From contig NZ_JAVJSE010000029.1 in assembly GCF_040219615.1 (NCBI RefSeq), positions 62,001 to 126,000 on the forward strand: 64,000 nt of DNA, given 5' to 3'. This DNA comes from Thalassobaculum_A sp040219615. GTDB taxonomy: Bacteria; Pseudomonadota; Alphaproteobacteria; Thalassobaculales; Thalassobaculaceae. The translations under genes were made by a program, and so were the position numbers. The notes under the pieces were generated by a model that saw nothing but the letters and a program-made list of their open reading frames with translations, was not told the origin of the DNA and did not search any database. The first letter of the stretch is position 1; each line of letters begins with the position of its first letter. Positions 17,208 through 36,124 of this stretch are shown here, one piece after another.

Positions 17208-17232
17208 CCAGAAGGTCGGCAGAGCCGCCGCG

Positions 17233-27771
<10,539 letters not shown>

Positions 27772-27993
27772 GCGGCACACGCCGGCGAGGCCAAGGGTGG
27801 CGCGGACATGGCGGTTGAAGAACCTGCCTTGTACCGCCGGCGCAGCCTGCTAGGGTCGGCCGATCCAATGAAGGATCCGCATCCAGTCTTGGCTTCGGGG
27901 CCTGTTCGGGCCGGATATTCCGGCCCTGGAAGGTCGACCTCTCTCCTCGATTGCGACCCCAAGCGGATCCCGCAACAAATACGGGAGTTCATC
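27772..27993 (+). promoter_or_regulatory. Intergenic region before the TRAP operon with candidate promoter and palindrome
   Basis: This 222-bp gap follows the PKS-NRPS stop. A possible promoter is TTGTAC (27829-27834), 16-base spacer, TAGGGT (27851-27856). Downstream, 27908-27926 is a perfect palindrome with 8-base arms (GGGCCGGA/TCCGGCCC) and a 3-base centre; it may be an operator or a hairpin in the leader. No T-run marks a terminator for the PKS-NRPS. Both assignments are from pattern only. Confidence 0.35.
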
Positions 27994-28965
27994 ATGCGCA
28001 AACTGTTCGCTTCCGCCTTGACTGCTGGCGCGCTGGCCCTGGCATCACCGGCGATCGCCGAGACCTGGGACATGCCGACGCCTTACCCGGACAGCAACTT
28101 CCAGACCAAGAACGTCCATTGGTTCGTGGACCGGGTGAAGGAACTCTCCGGCGGCAAGCTGACCATCAACGTCCACAGTGCCGCGTCGCTGTTCAAGATG
28201 CCCGAGATCAAGCGCGCGGTCCGCTCGCAGCAGGCGCCGATCGGCGAAGTGCTGATGAGCGTGCACGGCAACGAGAACCCGATCTGGGAAGTTGACGGCA
28301 TTCCGTTCCTGGCGGCCGGCTACGACAACGCCTGGAAGCTCTGGCAGGCGCAGAAGCCGTTCGTGAAGGAGCTGCTGGCCAGCGAGGGCATGATGCCGCT
28401 GTACGCGGTCGCCTGGCCGGGCCAGGGCCTGTACGTGCAGCAGGAGATCGAGAGCCTGGACGCCATGCAGGGCGTCAAGTTCCGCGCCTACAACGCCGCC
28501 ACCTCCCGGATGGCCGAGCTCATGGGCTCGATCCCGACGACCGTCCAGTACGCCGAGGTGCCGCAGGCGTTCTCGACCGGGCTGGTGTCCGCCATGCTGA
28601 CCTCCGGGGCAACGGGCGTCGACGTGAAGGCCTGGGACTTCCTGAAGGTCTACTACGACACCAAGGCGATGCACCCCAAGAACATGGTGTTCGTCAACCA
28701 GGCGGCGTTCGACGCGCTGCCGGCGGACGTCCAGAAGGCGGTGCTCCAGGCCGCCGACGAGGCCGAGAAGCGCGGCTGGAAGGAATCCGAGAAGGTCGCC
28801 TCCGACACCGTGAAGACCATGGCCGACAACGGCATCAAGGTGCCGGAAGCGGGTGCCAAGCTGGTCGACGGTCTCAAGGGCGTCGGCGACACCATGACCA
28901 AGGAGTGGCTGGAGAAGGCCGGCGACAAGGGCCAGCAGATGGTGGACGCCTACCGTAAAATGTAG
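27994..28965 (+). CDS. TRAP transporter substrate-binding protein (DctP family)
   Basis: A 323-residue periplasmic protein. The N-terminus MRKLFASALTAGALALASPAIA is a Sec signal peptide with an AxA-type cleavage site. The mature part follows the DctP pattern, with an arginine in KFRAYNAATSRMAELMG (near residue 170), which in this family usually pairs with a carboxylate of the ligand, and QAFSTGLVSAMLTSG. It should bind an organic or sugar acid and deliver it to the Q/M permease encoded next. The ATG at 27994 follows CGGGAG; an earlier in-frame start would place 60 residues before the signal peptide and is rejected. The binding-protein gene is separated from the permease genes by a strong hairpin. 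Confidence 0.92.
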   Translation: MRKLFASALTAGALALASPAIAETWDMPTPYPDSNFQTKNVHWFVDRVKELSGGKLTINVHSAASLFKMPEIKRAVRSQQAPIGEVLMSVHGNENPIWEVDGIPFLAAGYDNAWKLWQAQKPFVKELLASEGMMPLYAVAWPGQGLYVQQEIESLDAMQGVKFRAYNAATSRMAELMGSIPTTVQYAEVPQAFSTGLVSAMLTSGATGVDVKAWDFLKVYYDTKAMHPKNMVFVNQAAFDALPADVQKAVLQAADEAEKRGWKESEKVASDTVKTMADNGIKVPEAGAKLVDGLKGVGDTMTKEWLEKAGDKGQQMVDAYRKM

Positions 28966-28984
28966 GACTGCGCCGTCGCGTGGA

Positions 28985-29012
28985 GCCGCCGGACCGCCAA
29001 TGGTCCGGCGGC
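28985..29012 (+). terminator. Hairpin between TRAP binding-protein and permease genes
   Basis: A perfect 11-bp inverted repeat (28985-28995 and 29002-29012) with a 6-base loop, followed by TTCCCATTTCG. It starts 20 bases after the binding-protein stop. It probably acts as a partial terminator or 3' stabiliser that makes the binding protein more abundant than the permease, as is usual in TRAP operons. Confidence 0.75.
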
Positions 29013-29054
29013 TTCCCATTTCGCCCGGAATCCAGCGAAGGAACGCCCACCGTC

Positions 29055-29567
29055 ATGCTCCGTCGCACCCTAGACGCGCTGTATCTCGCCTGCGCCGCCC
29101 TGGCGGCGGTTCTGCTCGCCGGCATCGGCGCCCTCATTCTGGCGCAGATCGTCGGCCGGTTCTTCGGCATCCTCGTGCCGTCCGCGAACGAGATCTCCGG
29201 CTTCTTCCTCGCCACCTCGACCTTCCTGGCGCTGGCCTACAGCTTCCGCGCCGGAACCCATATCCGGGTCACCCTGCTGCTCTCGCGGCTGCCGCTGGGC
29301 CTGCAGCGCGTCGCCGATGCAGTGGTCGTGGCGGTAGCGGCGGTCCTGTCCGGCTACTTCACCTGGTACACCTATCGCCTGACTGCCGAGAGCTGGCGCT
29401 ACGGCGACCTGTCCGACGGCCTGATCGGCGTGCCGCTCTGGATTCCCCAGGCCTGCATGTGCCTCGGGCTGGTCATGCTGACCATCGCCGCCCTCGACGA
29501 ACTGGTGGCCATCCTGCGCGGAAAGACGCCGAGCTTCGAGAGCTCGGACGGCGCCGTACACGAATAA
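29055..29567 (+). CDS. TRAP transporter small permease (DctQ family)
   Basis: A 170-residue membrane protein with four hydrophobic helices, beginning with CAALAAVLLAGIGALILAQI. The segment SANEISGFFLATSTFLALAYSFRAGTHIRV is typical of DctQ, as is its length. It forms the membrane complex with the large permease encoded 15 bases downstream. ATG 29055 is chosen because it directly precedes the first helix and follows GAAGGA; a longer upstream frame would cross the hairpin. Function follows from the P-Q-M gene order. Confidence 0.88.
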   Translation: MLRRTLDALYLACAALAAVLLAGIGALILAQIVGRFFGILVPSANEISGFFLATSTFLALAYSFRAGTHIRVTLLLSRLPLGLQRVADAVVVAVAAVLSGYFTWYTYRLTAESWRYGDLSDGLIGVPLWIPQACMCLGLVMLTIAALDELVAILRGKTPSFESSDGAVHE

Positions 29568-29582
29568 TCGGGGACCTGCCGC

Positions 29583-30890
29583 GTGGACATTGCAACCGCA
29601 TCACTGATTCTCGCCGGCGCCCTGCTGGTCCTGCTCGCGACCGGGCTGTGGGTGGCGATCGCCCTGTTCATCGTCGGGCTGATCGCCATGGGGATGTTCA
29701 CCAGCGCGCCGGCGGGCGCGATCATGGCGACCACGGTCTGGGGATCGATCTCGACCTGGACGCTGACCGCCCTGCCGCTGTTCATCTGGATGGGCGAGAT
29801 CCTGTTCCGGACCCGGCTGTCGGAGGACATGTTCAGCGGGCTCGTCCCCTGGCTGACGCGCATTCCGGGCCGGCTCCTACACGTCAACATCCTCGGCTGC
29901 GCGGTGTTCGCCGCGGTCTCCGGCTCCTCGGCGGCGACCGCCATCACGATCGGCAAGATGTCGGTCCCCGAGCTGACCCGCCGCGGCTATGACGAGAAGC
30001 AGATCATCGGCTCGCTGGCAGGCTCGGGGACACTCGGCCTGCTGATCCCGCCGTCGATCATCCTGATCGTCTACGGCGTCGCGGCCGAGCAGTCGATCAT
30101 CCGGCTGTTCATCGCCGGAATCATCCCCGGCCTCCTGCTGGCGGCCCTGTTCATGGGCTACGTGGCGGCCTGGTCGCTGCTGAATCCCGATCGGGTACCG
30201 CCGGCCGACCGGCGCTACACGCTGGGCGAGAAAATCGCGGCGTCGCGCCGGCTGATCCCGGTGATCCTGTTGATCGTCTTCGTGATCGGCTCGATCTATG
30301 CCGGATGGGCGACCGCCACCGAGGCCGCCTGCCTCGGCGTCGTCGGCGCCCTCGGCCTGTCGGCCGCGACCGGAACCCTGTCCTGGGCAACCTTCCGGGA
30401 CAGCGTGATGGCGGCGACCCGCACCAACTGCATGATCTGCTTCATCCTGGCCGGCGCCGCCTTCCTGTCGACCGCGATGGGTTTCACCGGCATCCCGCGC
30501 GGGCTCGCCGTGTGGATCCAGGAGCTGGGCCTGTCGCCCTACGCCCTGCTCGCCGCGCTGACCCTGTTCTTCATCCTGCTCGGCTGCTTCCTCGACGGCA
30601 TCTCGGTCGTGGTGCTGACCGTGGCGGTGATCCTGCCGATGGTCGAGGCCGCCGGCATCGACCTGCTGTGGTTCGGCATCTACGTCGTGCTGGTGGTGGA
30701 GATGTCGCAGATCACCCCGCCCGTCGGCTTCAACCTGTTCGTGATCCAGGGCCTGACCGGCCGCGACATCCTGTACATCGCGCGGGCGGCGCTGCCGTTC
30801 TTCCTGCTGATGTGCCTGGCGGTGGTGATCCTGGTCGCGTTCCCCGACCTGGTCACATGGCTGCCGGAACTCGCCACGCGGCGGAGTTGA
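29583..30890 (+). CDS. TRAP transporter large permease (DctM family)
   Basis: A 435-residue membrane protein with about twelve hydrophobic segments. Family signatures include PLFIWMGEILFRT, SGSSAATAITIGKMSVPEL and GSLAGSGTLGLLIPPSIILI, the latter near residue 145, and MSQITPPVGFNLFVIQ near the end. It carries the sodium-coupled translocation path of the TRAP transporter. It starts with GTG, 15 bases after the DctQ stop. The stop at 30890 is 28 bases from the end of the convergent cupin gene. Confidence 0.93.
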   Translation: MDIATASLILAGALLVLLATGLWVAIALFIVGLIAMGMFTSAPAGAIMATTVWGSISTWTLTALPLFIWMGEILFRTRLSEDMFSGLVPWLTRIPGRLLHVNILGCAVFAAVSGSSAATAITIGKMSVPELTRRGYDEKQIIGSLAGSGTLGLLIPPSIILIVYGVAAEQSIIRLFIAGIIPGLLLAALFMGYVAAWSLLNPDRVPPADRRYTLGEKIAASRRLIPVILLIVFVIGSIYAGWATATEAACLGVVGALGLSAATGTLSWATFRDSVMAATRTNCMICFILAGAAFLSTAMGFTGIPRGLAVWIQELGLSPYALLAALTLFFILLGCFLDGISVVVLTVAVILPMVEAAGIDLLWFGIYVVLVVEMSQITPPVGFNLFVIQGLTGRDILYIARAALPFFLLMCLAVVILVAFPDLVTWLPELATRRS

Positions 30891-30918
30891 GGCCCCAGCG
30901 GTCCGCGGCCAGCGACCG

Positions 30919-31284
30919 TCACTCGTCCGTCGGCGGGGTGGTGAGCACCAGGAACACCAGATCCTCCAGCCCCGAGTTGTAGATCGCGTGCTCGACCCCG
31001 GGCGGGATGAAGATGACGTCGTGGCGGCGCACCACGTAGCGCTCGCCGTCCAGCTCCATCAGGCCCTCGCCCTCGAGCACGTGATAGATCTGCTCCTGCA
31101 CCTTGTGCTTGTGCGGCTTGACGTAGCCCTTGGGCTGGTAGCTGGAGATCCGGTAGTCGAATCCCCTGGTCCGGTTGTTCTCCGGCGTCACCAGCAGCTT
31201 GGAATGGGCGTCGAAATGGTCCGGCATGGTCTGCCAGAGCGTCTCGACGATATTGGCGATGGTGGCGCCGTTGCGTTCCTGCAT
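30919..31284 (-). CDS. Cupin-domain protein
   Basis: A 121-residue single-domain cupin. Motif 1 is visible as KPHKHKVQEQIYHVLEGEG (three histidines and a glutamate as likely metal ligands), motif 2 as FIPPGVEHAIYN. Such small cupins act as isomerases, lyases, dioxygenases or ligand sensors for sugars and acids. It is followed upstream, on the same strand, by the epimerase gene with 18 bases between them, so they probably form an operon that serves the same catabolic substrate as the TRAP transporter. The exact reaction cannot be told. Confidence 0.85.
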   Translation of the reverse strand: MQERNGATIANIVETLWQTMPDHFDAHSKLLVTPENNRTRGFDYRISSYQPKGYVKPHKHKVQEQIYHVLEGEGLMELDGERYVVRRHDVIFIPPGVEHAIYNSGLEDLVFLVLTTPPTDE

Positions 31285-31302
31285 GGTCGTTCCCTCCTGG
31301 GG

Positions 31303-32199
31303 TCAGCCGTAGAGCACGCGCCGCAGATCATGCGCGGCGCGGAAACCGAGACGCTCGGCCGCGGCCGACAGGTCGTAGAGCGGGGCGTGCGGCTCGACCC
31401 GGTACAGCGCCGGGTCGCGCAGGTCGGTCTCGCGCCCGGTCCGCGCCCGCAGCCGCTCCACCGTCGGCTCCGGCGCAAGCGTGGTCGGGCCGCAGACGAA
31501 ATACGGCCCGAAGCCCGGGTCCGCGGCCTCCAGGGCGCAGCGGTAGGCGACCGCCACGTCGCGCGGGTCGACATAGTGCCACATCGGGCCGCCGCCGGCC
31601 GGCTGCCGGCCACCCGCCGCCGGGCCCCTGTAGCCGGTCGGGTCGGCGGCGCGCGCCTTCACCTCGGCCTCGAACTCGGGATACAGCACGTAGACCGGAC
31701 GCAGCACCACGACCTCCAGCTTGCCGCGATCGGCGAAGCTGCGGGCCATGTCCTCGCACAGCTTCTTGCTCAGCGCGTAGGGGTCGGTCGGCCGCCGCGG
31801 ATGGGCGGCGTCGACCGGCAGGTAGTCGGGCGGGATCATCGCGCCCTCGAACACCGTGAAGCCGATCACCGAGTCGCTGGAGGTCACGACGACCCGCTTC
31901 ACCCCGGCCCTCTCGGCGGCCTCCAGCACGTTCCAGGTGCCGACCACGTTGGTCTGGACGATCTCGCGGCCGCTGCCGCTCCACACGTTCGGGCGGGCGG
32001 CGATGTGGACGACCGCATCCTGTCCCTCGCAGGCCCGGGCGACCGTATCGGCATCCTCGATGCTGCCCCGGAGATGCGGGATGCCCTCGGCCGGCAGCAG
32101 GTCCAGGCCGGACACCCGGCATCGGTCCTTCAGCTCGGCCACCGCATAGCCGCCCAGCAACCCGCCGGCCCCGGTCACCAGAACGTTCTGGAAGCGCAT
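31303..32199 (-). CDS. NAD-dependent epimerase/dehydratase (extended SDR)
   Basis: A 298-residue extended short-chain dehydrogenase. The nucleotide-binding motif VTGAGGLLGGY starts at residue 8, the serine lies in VVTSSDSVIG and the catalytic YxxxK in DPYALSKKL. The family includes sugar-nucleotide epimerases, uronate dehydrogenases and sugar-acid dehydrogenases; in a cluster with TRAP transporter and TIM-barrel isomerase a sugar or sugar-acid oxidation is likely. ATG 32199 has GGAGGAG 7 bases upstream; longer starts would run into the intergenic repeat. It is divergent from the IclR gene. Confidence 0.87.
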   Translation of the reverse strand: MRFQNVLVTGAGGLLGGYAVAELKDRCRVSGLDLLPAEGIPHLRGSIEDADTVARACEGQDAVVHIAARPNVWSGSGREIVQTNVVGTWNVLEAAERAGVKRVVVTSSDSVIGFTVFEGAMIPPDYLPVDAAHPRRPTDPYALSKKLCEDMARSFADRGKLEVVVLRPVYVLYPEFEAEVKARAADPTGYRGPAAGGRQPAGGGPMWHYVDPRDVAVAYRCALEAADPGFGPYFVCGPTTLAPEPTVERLRARTGRETDLRDPALYRVEPHAPLYDLSAAAERLGFRAAHDLRRVLYG

Positions 32200-32220
32200 G
32201 TGTCTCCTCCGCATATCGGC

Positions 32221-32366
32221 GCCCGTCGCTTCGTGGGTCCCGGATCGCGCTTCGCTTGTCCGGGATGACGACGGGGGGAGGTGAACCCTTGGCTCGCTCC
32301 CCTTGTCGTCATCCCGGCGCGGATCGCCACAGGCGAGACGGATCCGGGACCCACGACGCGACGGGC
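32221..32366. repeat. Large intergenic inverted repeat, RIME-like, copy 1
   Basis: The outer arms GCCCGTCGCTTCGTGGGTCCCGGAT (from 32221) and GATCCGGGACCCACGACGCGACGGGC (to 32366) are near-complementary, and inner arms TCCGGGATGACGACG and TTGTCGTCATCCCGG also pair. The whole could fold as a long hairpin. Three related copies lie at 35958, 39950 and 41577. The form resembles alphaproteobacterial RIME-type intergenic palindromes (known from rhizobia); assignment to that family is by resemblance. Confidence 0.8.
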
Positions 32367-32386
32367 ACCCGTTCGTTGCCCTCATC

Positions 32387-32432
32387 GTTTCGCAAGACGA
32401 AACATCTTGTCAATTTCAGAAACCCATGTTTC
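32387..32432. promoter_or_regulatory. Two palindromes, candidate IclR-family operators, with possible promoter
   Basis: GTTTCG-5 bases-CGAAAC at 32387-32403 and GAAAC-4 bases-GTTTC at 32419-32432 lie in an AT-rich stretch 40-85 bases before the IclR start. The second resembles the operator type known for KdgR (IclR family), with GAAAC and GTTTC half-sites. A TTGTCA at 32407-32412 lies between the palindromes with TCGAAT 18 bases on, so a bound regulator could block it. Autoregulation and control of the divergent epimerase-cupin pair are inferred. Confidence 0.5.
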
Positions 32433-32471
32433 GAATTAATCGCACTGAAACCCGCCGCCGGGAGGCGCGAC

Positions 32472-33278
32472 GTGACCGAGGCCGACCGAGACCCCTACCT
32501 GATCGGCTCGCTCCGCAAGGGGCTGGAGGTGATCGACTGCTTCGCCCAGCGCGAGAGCTGGAGCCTGACCGAGCTGACCGGCCATCTCGGACTGAACAAG
32601 GCCACCGTCTTCCGGATCCTGCACACCCTGCAGGAGTCCGGTTACCTGGCGAAGGACGAAGACACCGGCCGCTACCGGCTCGGCATGCGGTTCTACTCGC
32701 TCGGCACCACCGCGGTCCGCCACGAGCAGCTGAAGTGGCAGGCCCTGCCGCCGCTGATGGACCTGGCCGAGAGCACCGGCGAGACCGTCTATGTCGGCAT
32801 CCTGTACGAGGGCGACGCGGTCTGCGTGCAGATCGTCGACGGCACCGAACTGGTGCGCATGCATTCCTTCGTCGGCAAGCGCAGCCCGGCCCATGCCAGC
32901 GCGCTCGGCAAGGTATTGCTCGCCCACATGCCGGACGCCGAGGTCGACGCCTATGCCGCGACCTACGGGCTGAAGCGCCTGACCGACAACACCATCACCG
33001 ACCCGGCGCGGTTCCGCGAGGAACTGCGGCGGATCCGCGAGCAGGGCTACGCGCTGGACGCCGAGGAGATGGCTCCCGGCCTGCGCTGCATCGGCGCCCC
33101 GATCACCGACCACACCGGGCGGCCGTTCGCCACGATCAGCCTCTCGGCCCCGGCCGACCGCATGGCACCGGAGCGCATCGTCGCCCTGGTGCCGCAGATC
33201 AAGGCCGCCGCCTTCGACATCTCGCGGATGCTGGGGAGCCCCGGCCTGCACCGGCGGACCCCCGGCTCCGCCGCCTGA
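32472..33278 (+). CDS. IclR-family transcriptional regulator
   Basis: A 268-residue regulator. The N-terminal winged helix-turn-helix reads SLRKGLEVIDCF ... LTELTGHLGLNKATVFRILHTLQESGYL, the standard IclR pattern, and the C-terminal effector domain includes SFVGKRSPAHASALGKVLLAH and an EEMAPGLRCIGAPI segment near the ligand pocket. It should sense a small acid and control the adjacent catabolic genes. The GTG start is preceded by GGGAGG. The downstream thiamine-diphosphate enzyme starts 23 bases after its stop, so it may be in the same transcript, and it is divergent from the epimerase gene. Confidence 0.9.
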   Translation: MTEADRDPYLIGSLRKGLEVIDCFAQRESWSLTELTGHLGLNKATVFRILHTLQESGYLAKDEDTGRYRLGMRFYSLGTTAVRHEQLKWQALPPLMDLAESTGETVYVGILYEGDAVCVQIVDGTELVRMHSFVGKRSPAHASALGKVLLAHMPDAEVDAYAATYGLKRLTDNTITDPARFREELRRIREQGYALDAEEMAPGLRCIGAPITDHTGRPFATISLSAPADRMAPERIVALVPQIKAAAFDISRMLGSPGLHRRTPGSAA

Positions 33279-33301
33279 ACGCCTTACGAGGGAGACCACC
33301 C

Positions 33302-35107
33302 ATGACCGAAAAGACCCGCGCGCTGCAGAACGGCGCCGACATCATCGTCGACCAGCTGTGCAAGGAGAACATTCCCTACCTGTTCGGGGTCTGCGGCCAC
33401 GGCAACGTCGGCTTCCTGGACGGCGCCTACAAGGCCGCCAACCGGATCAAGACGATCTCGGTGCACCACGAGCAGTCGGCCGGCTACATGGCCGACGCCT
33501 ACTGGAAGGTCCGCCACGAGCCGGCCGCGACCTTCACCTCCTGCGGGCCGGGCTCGGCCAACCTGGTGGTGGCGCTGGCGGCGGCGATGATGGACTCCTC
33601 GGCCTTCCTGGCGATCACCGGCAACGTGCCGACCGACCAGTTCAACAGGAACCCGTTCCAGGAGACCGGCCAGTTCTACCAGGGCGACTTCCCCTCGGTG
33701 ATCCGGCCCTACGTCAAGCGCAGCTACCAGCCGACCCGGGTCGACATGGTGCCGCTGGCGGTCCGCCAGGCCTGCCAGCTGATGCGCAGCGGCCGGCCGG
33801 GACCGGTGAACCTGGACGTGCCGCTGAACGTGTTCGTCGAGGAGGACGAGGTCGAGGTCGCGCAGCCGATCCATCACATGAAGCAGCGCTCGCCCGGCGC
33901 CCCGGCCGACCTGGCGGCCGCCGTCGAGATGCTGCTGGCGGCCGAGCGGCCGGTGATCATCGCCGGCCAGGGCCTGATGCTGAGCGAGGCGACCGAGGCG
34001 CTGACGGCCTTCGCCGAGGTCGCCCGGATCCCGGTGGTGACCAGCCCGAACGGCAAGGGCGCGGTCGACGACCGCCACGAACTGGCGTTCGGCACTATCG
34101 GCCGCAACGGCACCTATGCCGGCAACGAGGCCAGCAAGGGCGCCGACGTGATCCTGGCGCTCGGCTTCAGCTTCGACGACCGCGCCACCAGCGCCTGGCT
34201 CGAGGGCTACACCCTGGCGATCCCACCGTCGCGGCTGATCCAGATCGATATCGACACCTTCGAGATCGGCAAGAACTATCCGGCCGAGCTCGGCATCGTC
34301 GGCGACGCCCGGGCCAGCCTGGAGATCATGGTCGAGCAGGCCAGGGCGCGGCTGACCGGTACCCCGGAGCGCACCGCCGCCTGGCTGAACAAGCTGCAGG
34401 GCGACCGGGCGATCTGGAACAAGTACCAGGCCCAGTTCATCGCCTCGGACCAGATGCCGCTGCGCCCGGAGCGGCTGATGCACGCGCTGTCGAAGTCGCT
34501 GCCGGACAACGCCATCGTCGCCTCCGACGTCGGCGTGCACCACAACTGGGTGATCCAGATGCTGGAGACCCGGCGGCCGCGCCAGCTGATCCACAGCTGG
34601 GGATTCGCCGCCATGGGCTTCGCTACCTCGGGCATCCTCGGCGCCAAGCTGGCGGCCCCGGACCGGCCCTGCGTGGCGGTGGTCGGCGACGGCTCGTTCC
34701 TGATGACCCCGCACGCCCTGCTGACCGCCGTCGAGTACGACATCCCGGTGGTCTGGGTGGTCTGGAACAACAACGGCTACTGCTCGATCCGCGACCTGCA
34801 GGTCGGGCTGTTCGGCGGCCGCGAGCTGGCGACCGGCTTCATCCACGACGCCAGCCAGGAGCTGTTCAGCGCCGACTTCGCGATGATGGCCAGGTCGATG
34901 GGCGTGGAATCGGCCCGGATCGACGAGGCCGGGGCGCTCGAGGACGCGCTCGACCATGCCATCCGGGCCAACAAGCCCTACCTGCTGGAGGTCCCGGTCG
35001 ACCGTGAGATCCGGCCGGTCGGCACCGGCAGCTGGGAGCTGCCGCCGCTGCCGAATCCCGAGCCGAATTTCCGCAAGGCGCTCGAGGCGGCGGGGTTGAA
35101 GGCATGA
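33302..35107 (+). CDS. Thiamine-diphosphate-dependent enzyme (acetolactate synthase-like)
   Basis: A 601-residue enzyme with the three-domain layout of the acetolactate synthase/benzoylformate decarboxylase superfamily. The catalytic glutamate is in HHEQSAGYMADAY (near residue 57). The cofactor motif starts with VVGDGSFLMT (near 462) and ends with WVVWNNNGYCS. The family makes or breaks C-C bonds next to a carbonyl: decarboxylases, lyases and ligases. True acetolactate synthase is less likely, because there is no small subunit gene and the context is catabolic. Start ATG 33302 has GGGAGACCACC upstream. Its stop overlaps the start of the next gene by four bases (ATGA), indicating coupling to the TIM-barrel protein; together they may process a sugar acid or a 2-keto acid. 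Confidence 0.88.
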   Translation: MTEKTRALQNGADIIVDQLCKENIPYLFGVCGHGNVGFLDGAYKAANRIKTISVHHEQSAGYMADAYWKVRHEPAATFTSCGPGSANLVVALAAAMMDSSAFLAITGNVPTDQFNRNPFQETGQFYQGDFPSVIRPYVKRSYQPTRVDMVPLAVRQACQLMRSGRPGPVNLDVPLNVFVEEDEVEVAQPIHHMKQRSPGAPADLAAAVEMLLAAERPVIIAGQGLMLSEATEALTAFAEVARIPVVTSPNGKGAVDDRHELAFGTIGRNGTYAGNEASKGADVILALGFSFDDRATSAWLEGYTLAIPPSRLIQIDIDTFEIGKNYPAELGIVGDARASLEIMVEQARARLTGTPERTAAWLNKLQGDRAIWNKYQAQFIASDQMPLRPERLMHALSKSLPDNAIVASDVGVHHNWVIQMLETRRPRQLIHSWGFAAMGFATSGILGAKLAAPDRPCVAVVGDGSFLMTPHALLTAVEYDIPVVWVVWNNNGYCSIRDLQVGLFGGRELATGFIHDASQELFSADFAMMARSMGVESARIDEAGALEDALDHAIRANKPYLLEVPVDREIRPVGTGSWELPPLPNPEPNFRKALEAAGLKA

Positions 35108-35952
35108 GCGCCGGGGCGCAACCGGGCTGGCCGGTCGGGATCCACACCTACTCCTACATCTGGACCCTGTCGGCCCGCGACACCCTGGGCCACCTGGCGG
35201 ACCAGGGCTACCGGCTGGTCGAGCTGCTGGTGAACCGGCCGCATCTGTGGCCGGAGGAGCTGGACGCCGGCGAGCGCCGCGCGGTGGCGAAGCTGCTGTC
35301 CGACCGCGGCCTGCGGGTGGAGGTGCTGAACCCGCCGAGCCTGGACCTGAACCTGGTCAGCCCGTCGCCGCAGATGCGGGCGATGACCCGGGCCCACTAC
35401 CGCGGCGTGATCGAGCTGGCGGCCGACTGGGGCGTGCCCTGGGTGCTGGTGGTGCCGGGCAAGACCCACCCGCTGCTGCCGGCCCCGTCCGAGCTGGTCT
35501 GGGGCTGGTTCGAGGAGGCGGTGACCGAGCTCGACCGGCTGGCCGAGGACAGGGGCCTGGGCATCTTGCTCGAGAACATCCCGATGGCGTTCCTGCCGAC
35601 CGCCGACGGGCTGATGCAGGCGATCGACCGGCTCGGCAACGACCGGCTCGGCATCTGCTACGACGCCGCCAACGCCACCTTCGTCGGCGAGTCGCCGGGC
35701 GCCGGCCTGAGGCGGGCCGCCCCGCGGGTGAAGGTGGTGCACCTGTCCGACACCGGGCTGGCCAAGTGGGACCACGCCTGCATCGGCACCGGGGTCGTGA
35801 AGTTCGACGAGGTGGCGGCGGCGATGCGCGAGACCGGTCTGCAGGTCCCGACCATGCTGGAGATCATCTCGCCGGACGGCGACCGGGACATCCGCCGCAG
35901 CCACGCGGCGATCGCCGGGCTCGGCTGGGAGGCGGTGCCCAACGGAGCCTGA
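35104..35952 (+). CDS. Sugar phosphate isomerase/epimerase family TIM-barrel protein
   Basis: A 282-residue protein of the AP-endonuclease-2/xylose-isomerase-like TIM barrel family. Family residues include glutamates at the metal site in ILLENIPM and MLEIISPDGD, an aspartate in GICYDAANA and the histidine in KVVHLSDTG. Members isomerise or epimerise sugars, keto-sugars or inositol derivatives using a divalent metal. ATG overlaps the stop of the thiamine-diphosphate enzyme. The gene is followed by a repeat element and then an SDR gene in the same direction. Substrate unknown. Confidence 0.87.
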   Translation: MSAGAQPGWPVGIHTYSYIWTLSARDTLGHLADQGYRLVELLVNRPHLWPEELDAGERRAVAKLLSDRGLRVEVLNPPSLDLNLVSPSPQMRAMTRAHYRGVIELAADWGVPWVLVVPGKTHPLLPAPSELVWGWFEEAVTELDRLAEDRGLGILLENIPMAFLPTADGLMQAIDRLGNDRLGICYDAANATFVGESPGAGLRRAAPRVKVVHLSDTGLAKWDHACIGTGVVKFDEVAAAMRETGLQVPTMLEIISPDGDRDIRRSHAAIAGLGWEAVPNGA

Positions 35953-35957
35953 CCAGA

Positions 35958-36103
35958 CGGAGCGGCGGGTGGGTCCCGGATGCGCGCCGCCTGCGGCGAC
36001 CCGCTCCGGAATGACGAGAAAATGGCAAGGCACCCCTCCTTTGTCGTCATTCCGGAGAGGGCGCGCCAGCGCCCGGCTCCGGAACCGACGAAGCGACGGG
36101 CGC
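35958..36103. repeat. Large intergenic inverted repeat, RIME-like, copy 2
   Basis: Located between the TIM-barrel and SDR genes. The inner arms CTCCGGAATGACGA and TCGTCATTCCGGAG pair exactly; outer parts GGGTCCCGGA and CTCCGGAACC pair with mismatches. The end CGAAGCGACGGGC (to 36101) is the complement of the start of copy 1. The upstream and downstream genes point the same way, so the hairpin may reduce read-through into the SDR gene. Confidence 0.8.
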
Positions 36104-36124
36104 CATGACGGGAGGAACAACAGG

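Noticed and set aside
33302..35107. Thiamine-diphosphate enzyme as biosynthetic acetolactate synthase large subunit
   Set aside because: No small-subunit gene or ilv genes nearby; catabolic neighbours and the ATGA coupling to a sugar isomerase-like gene argue against it, though it is not excluded.
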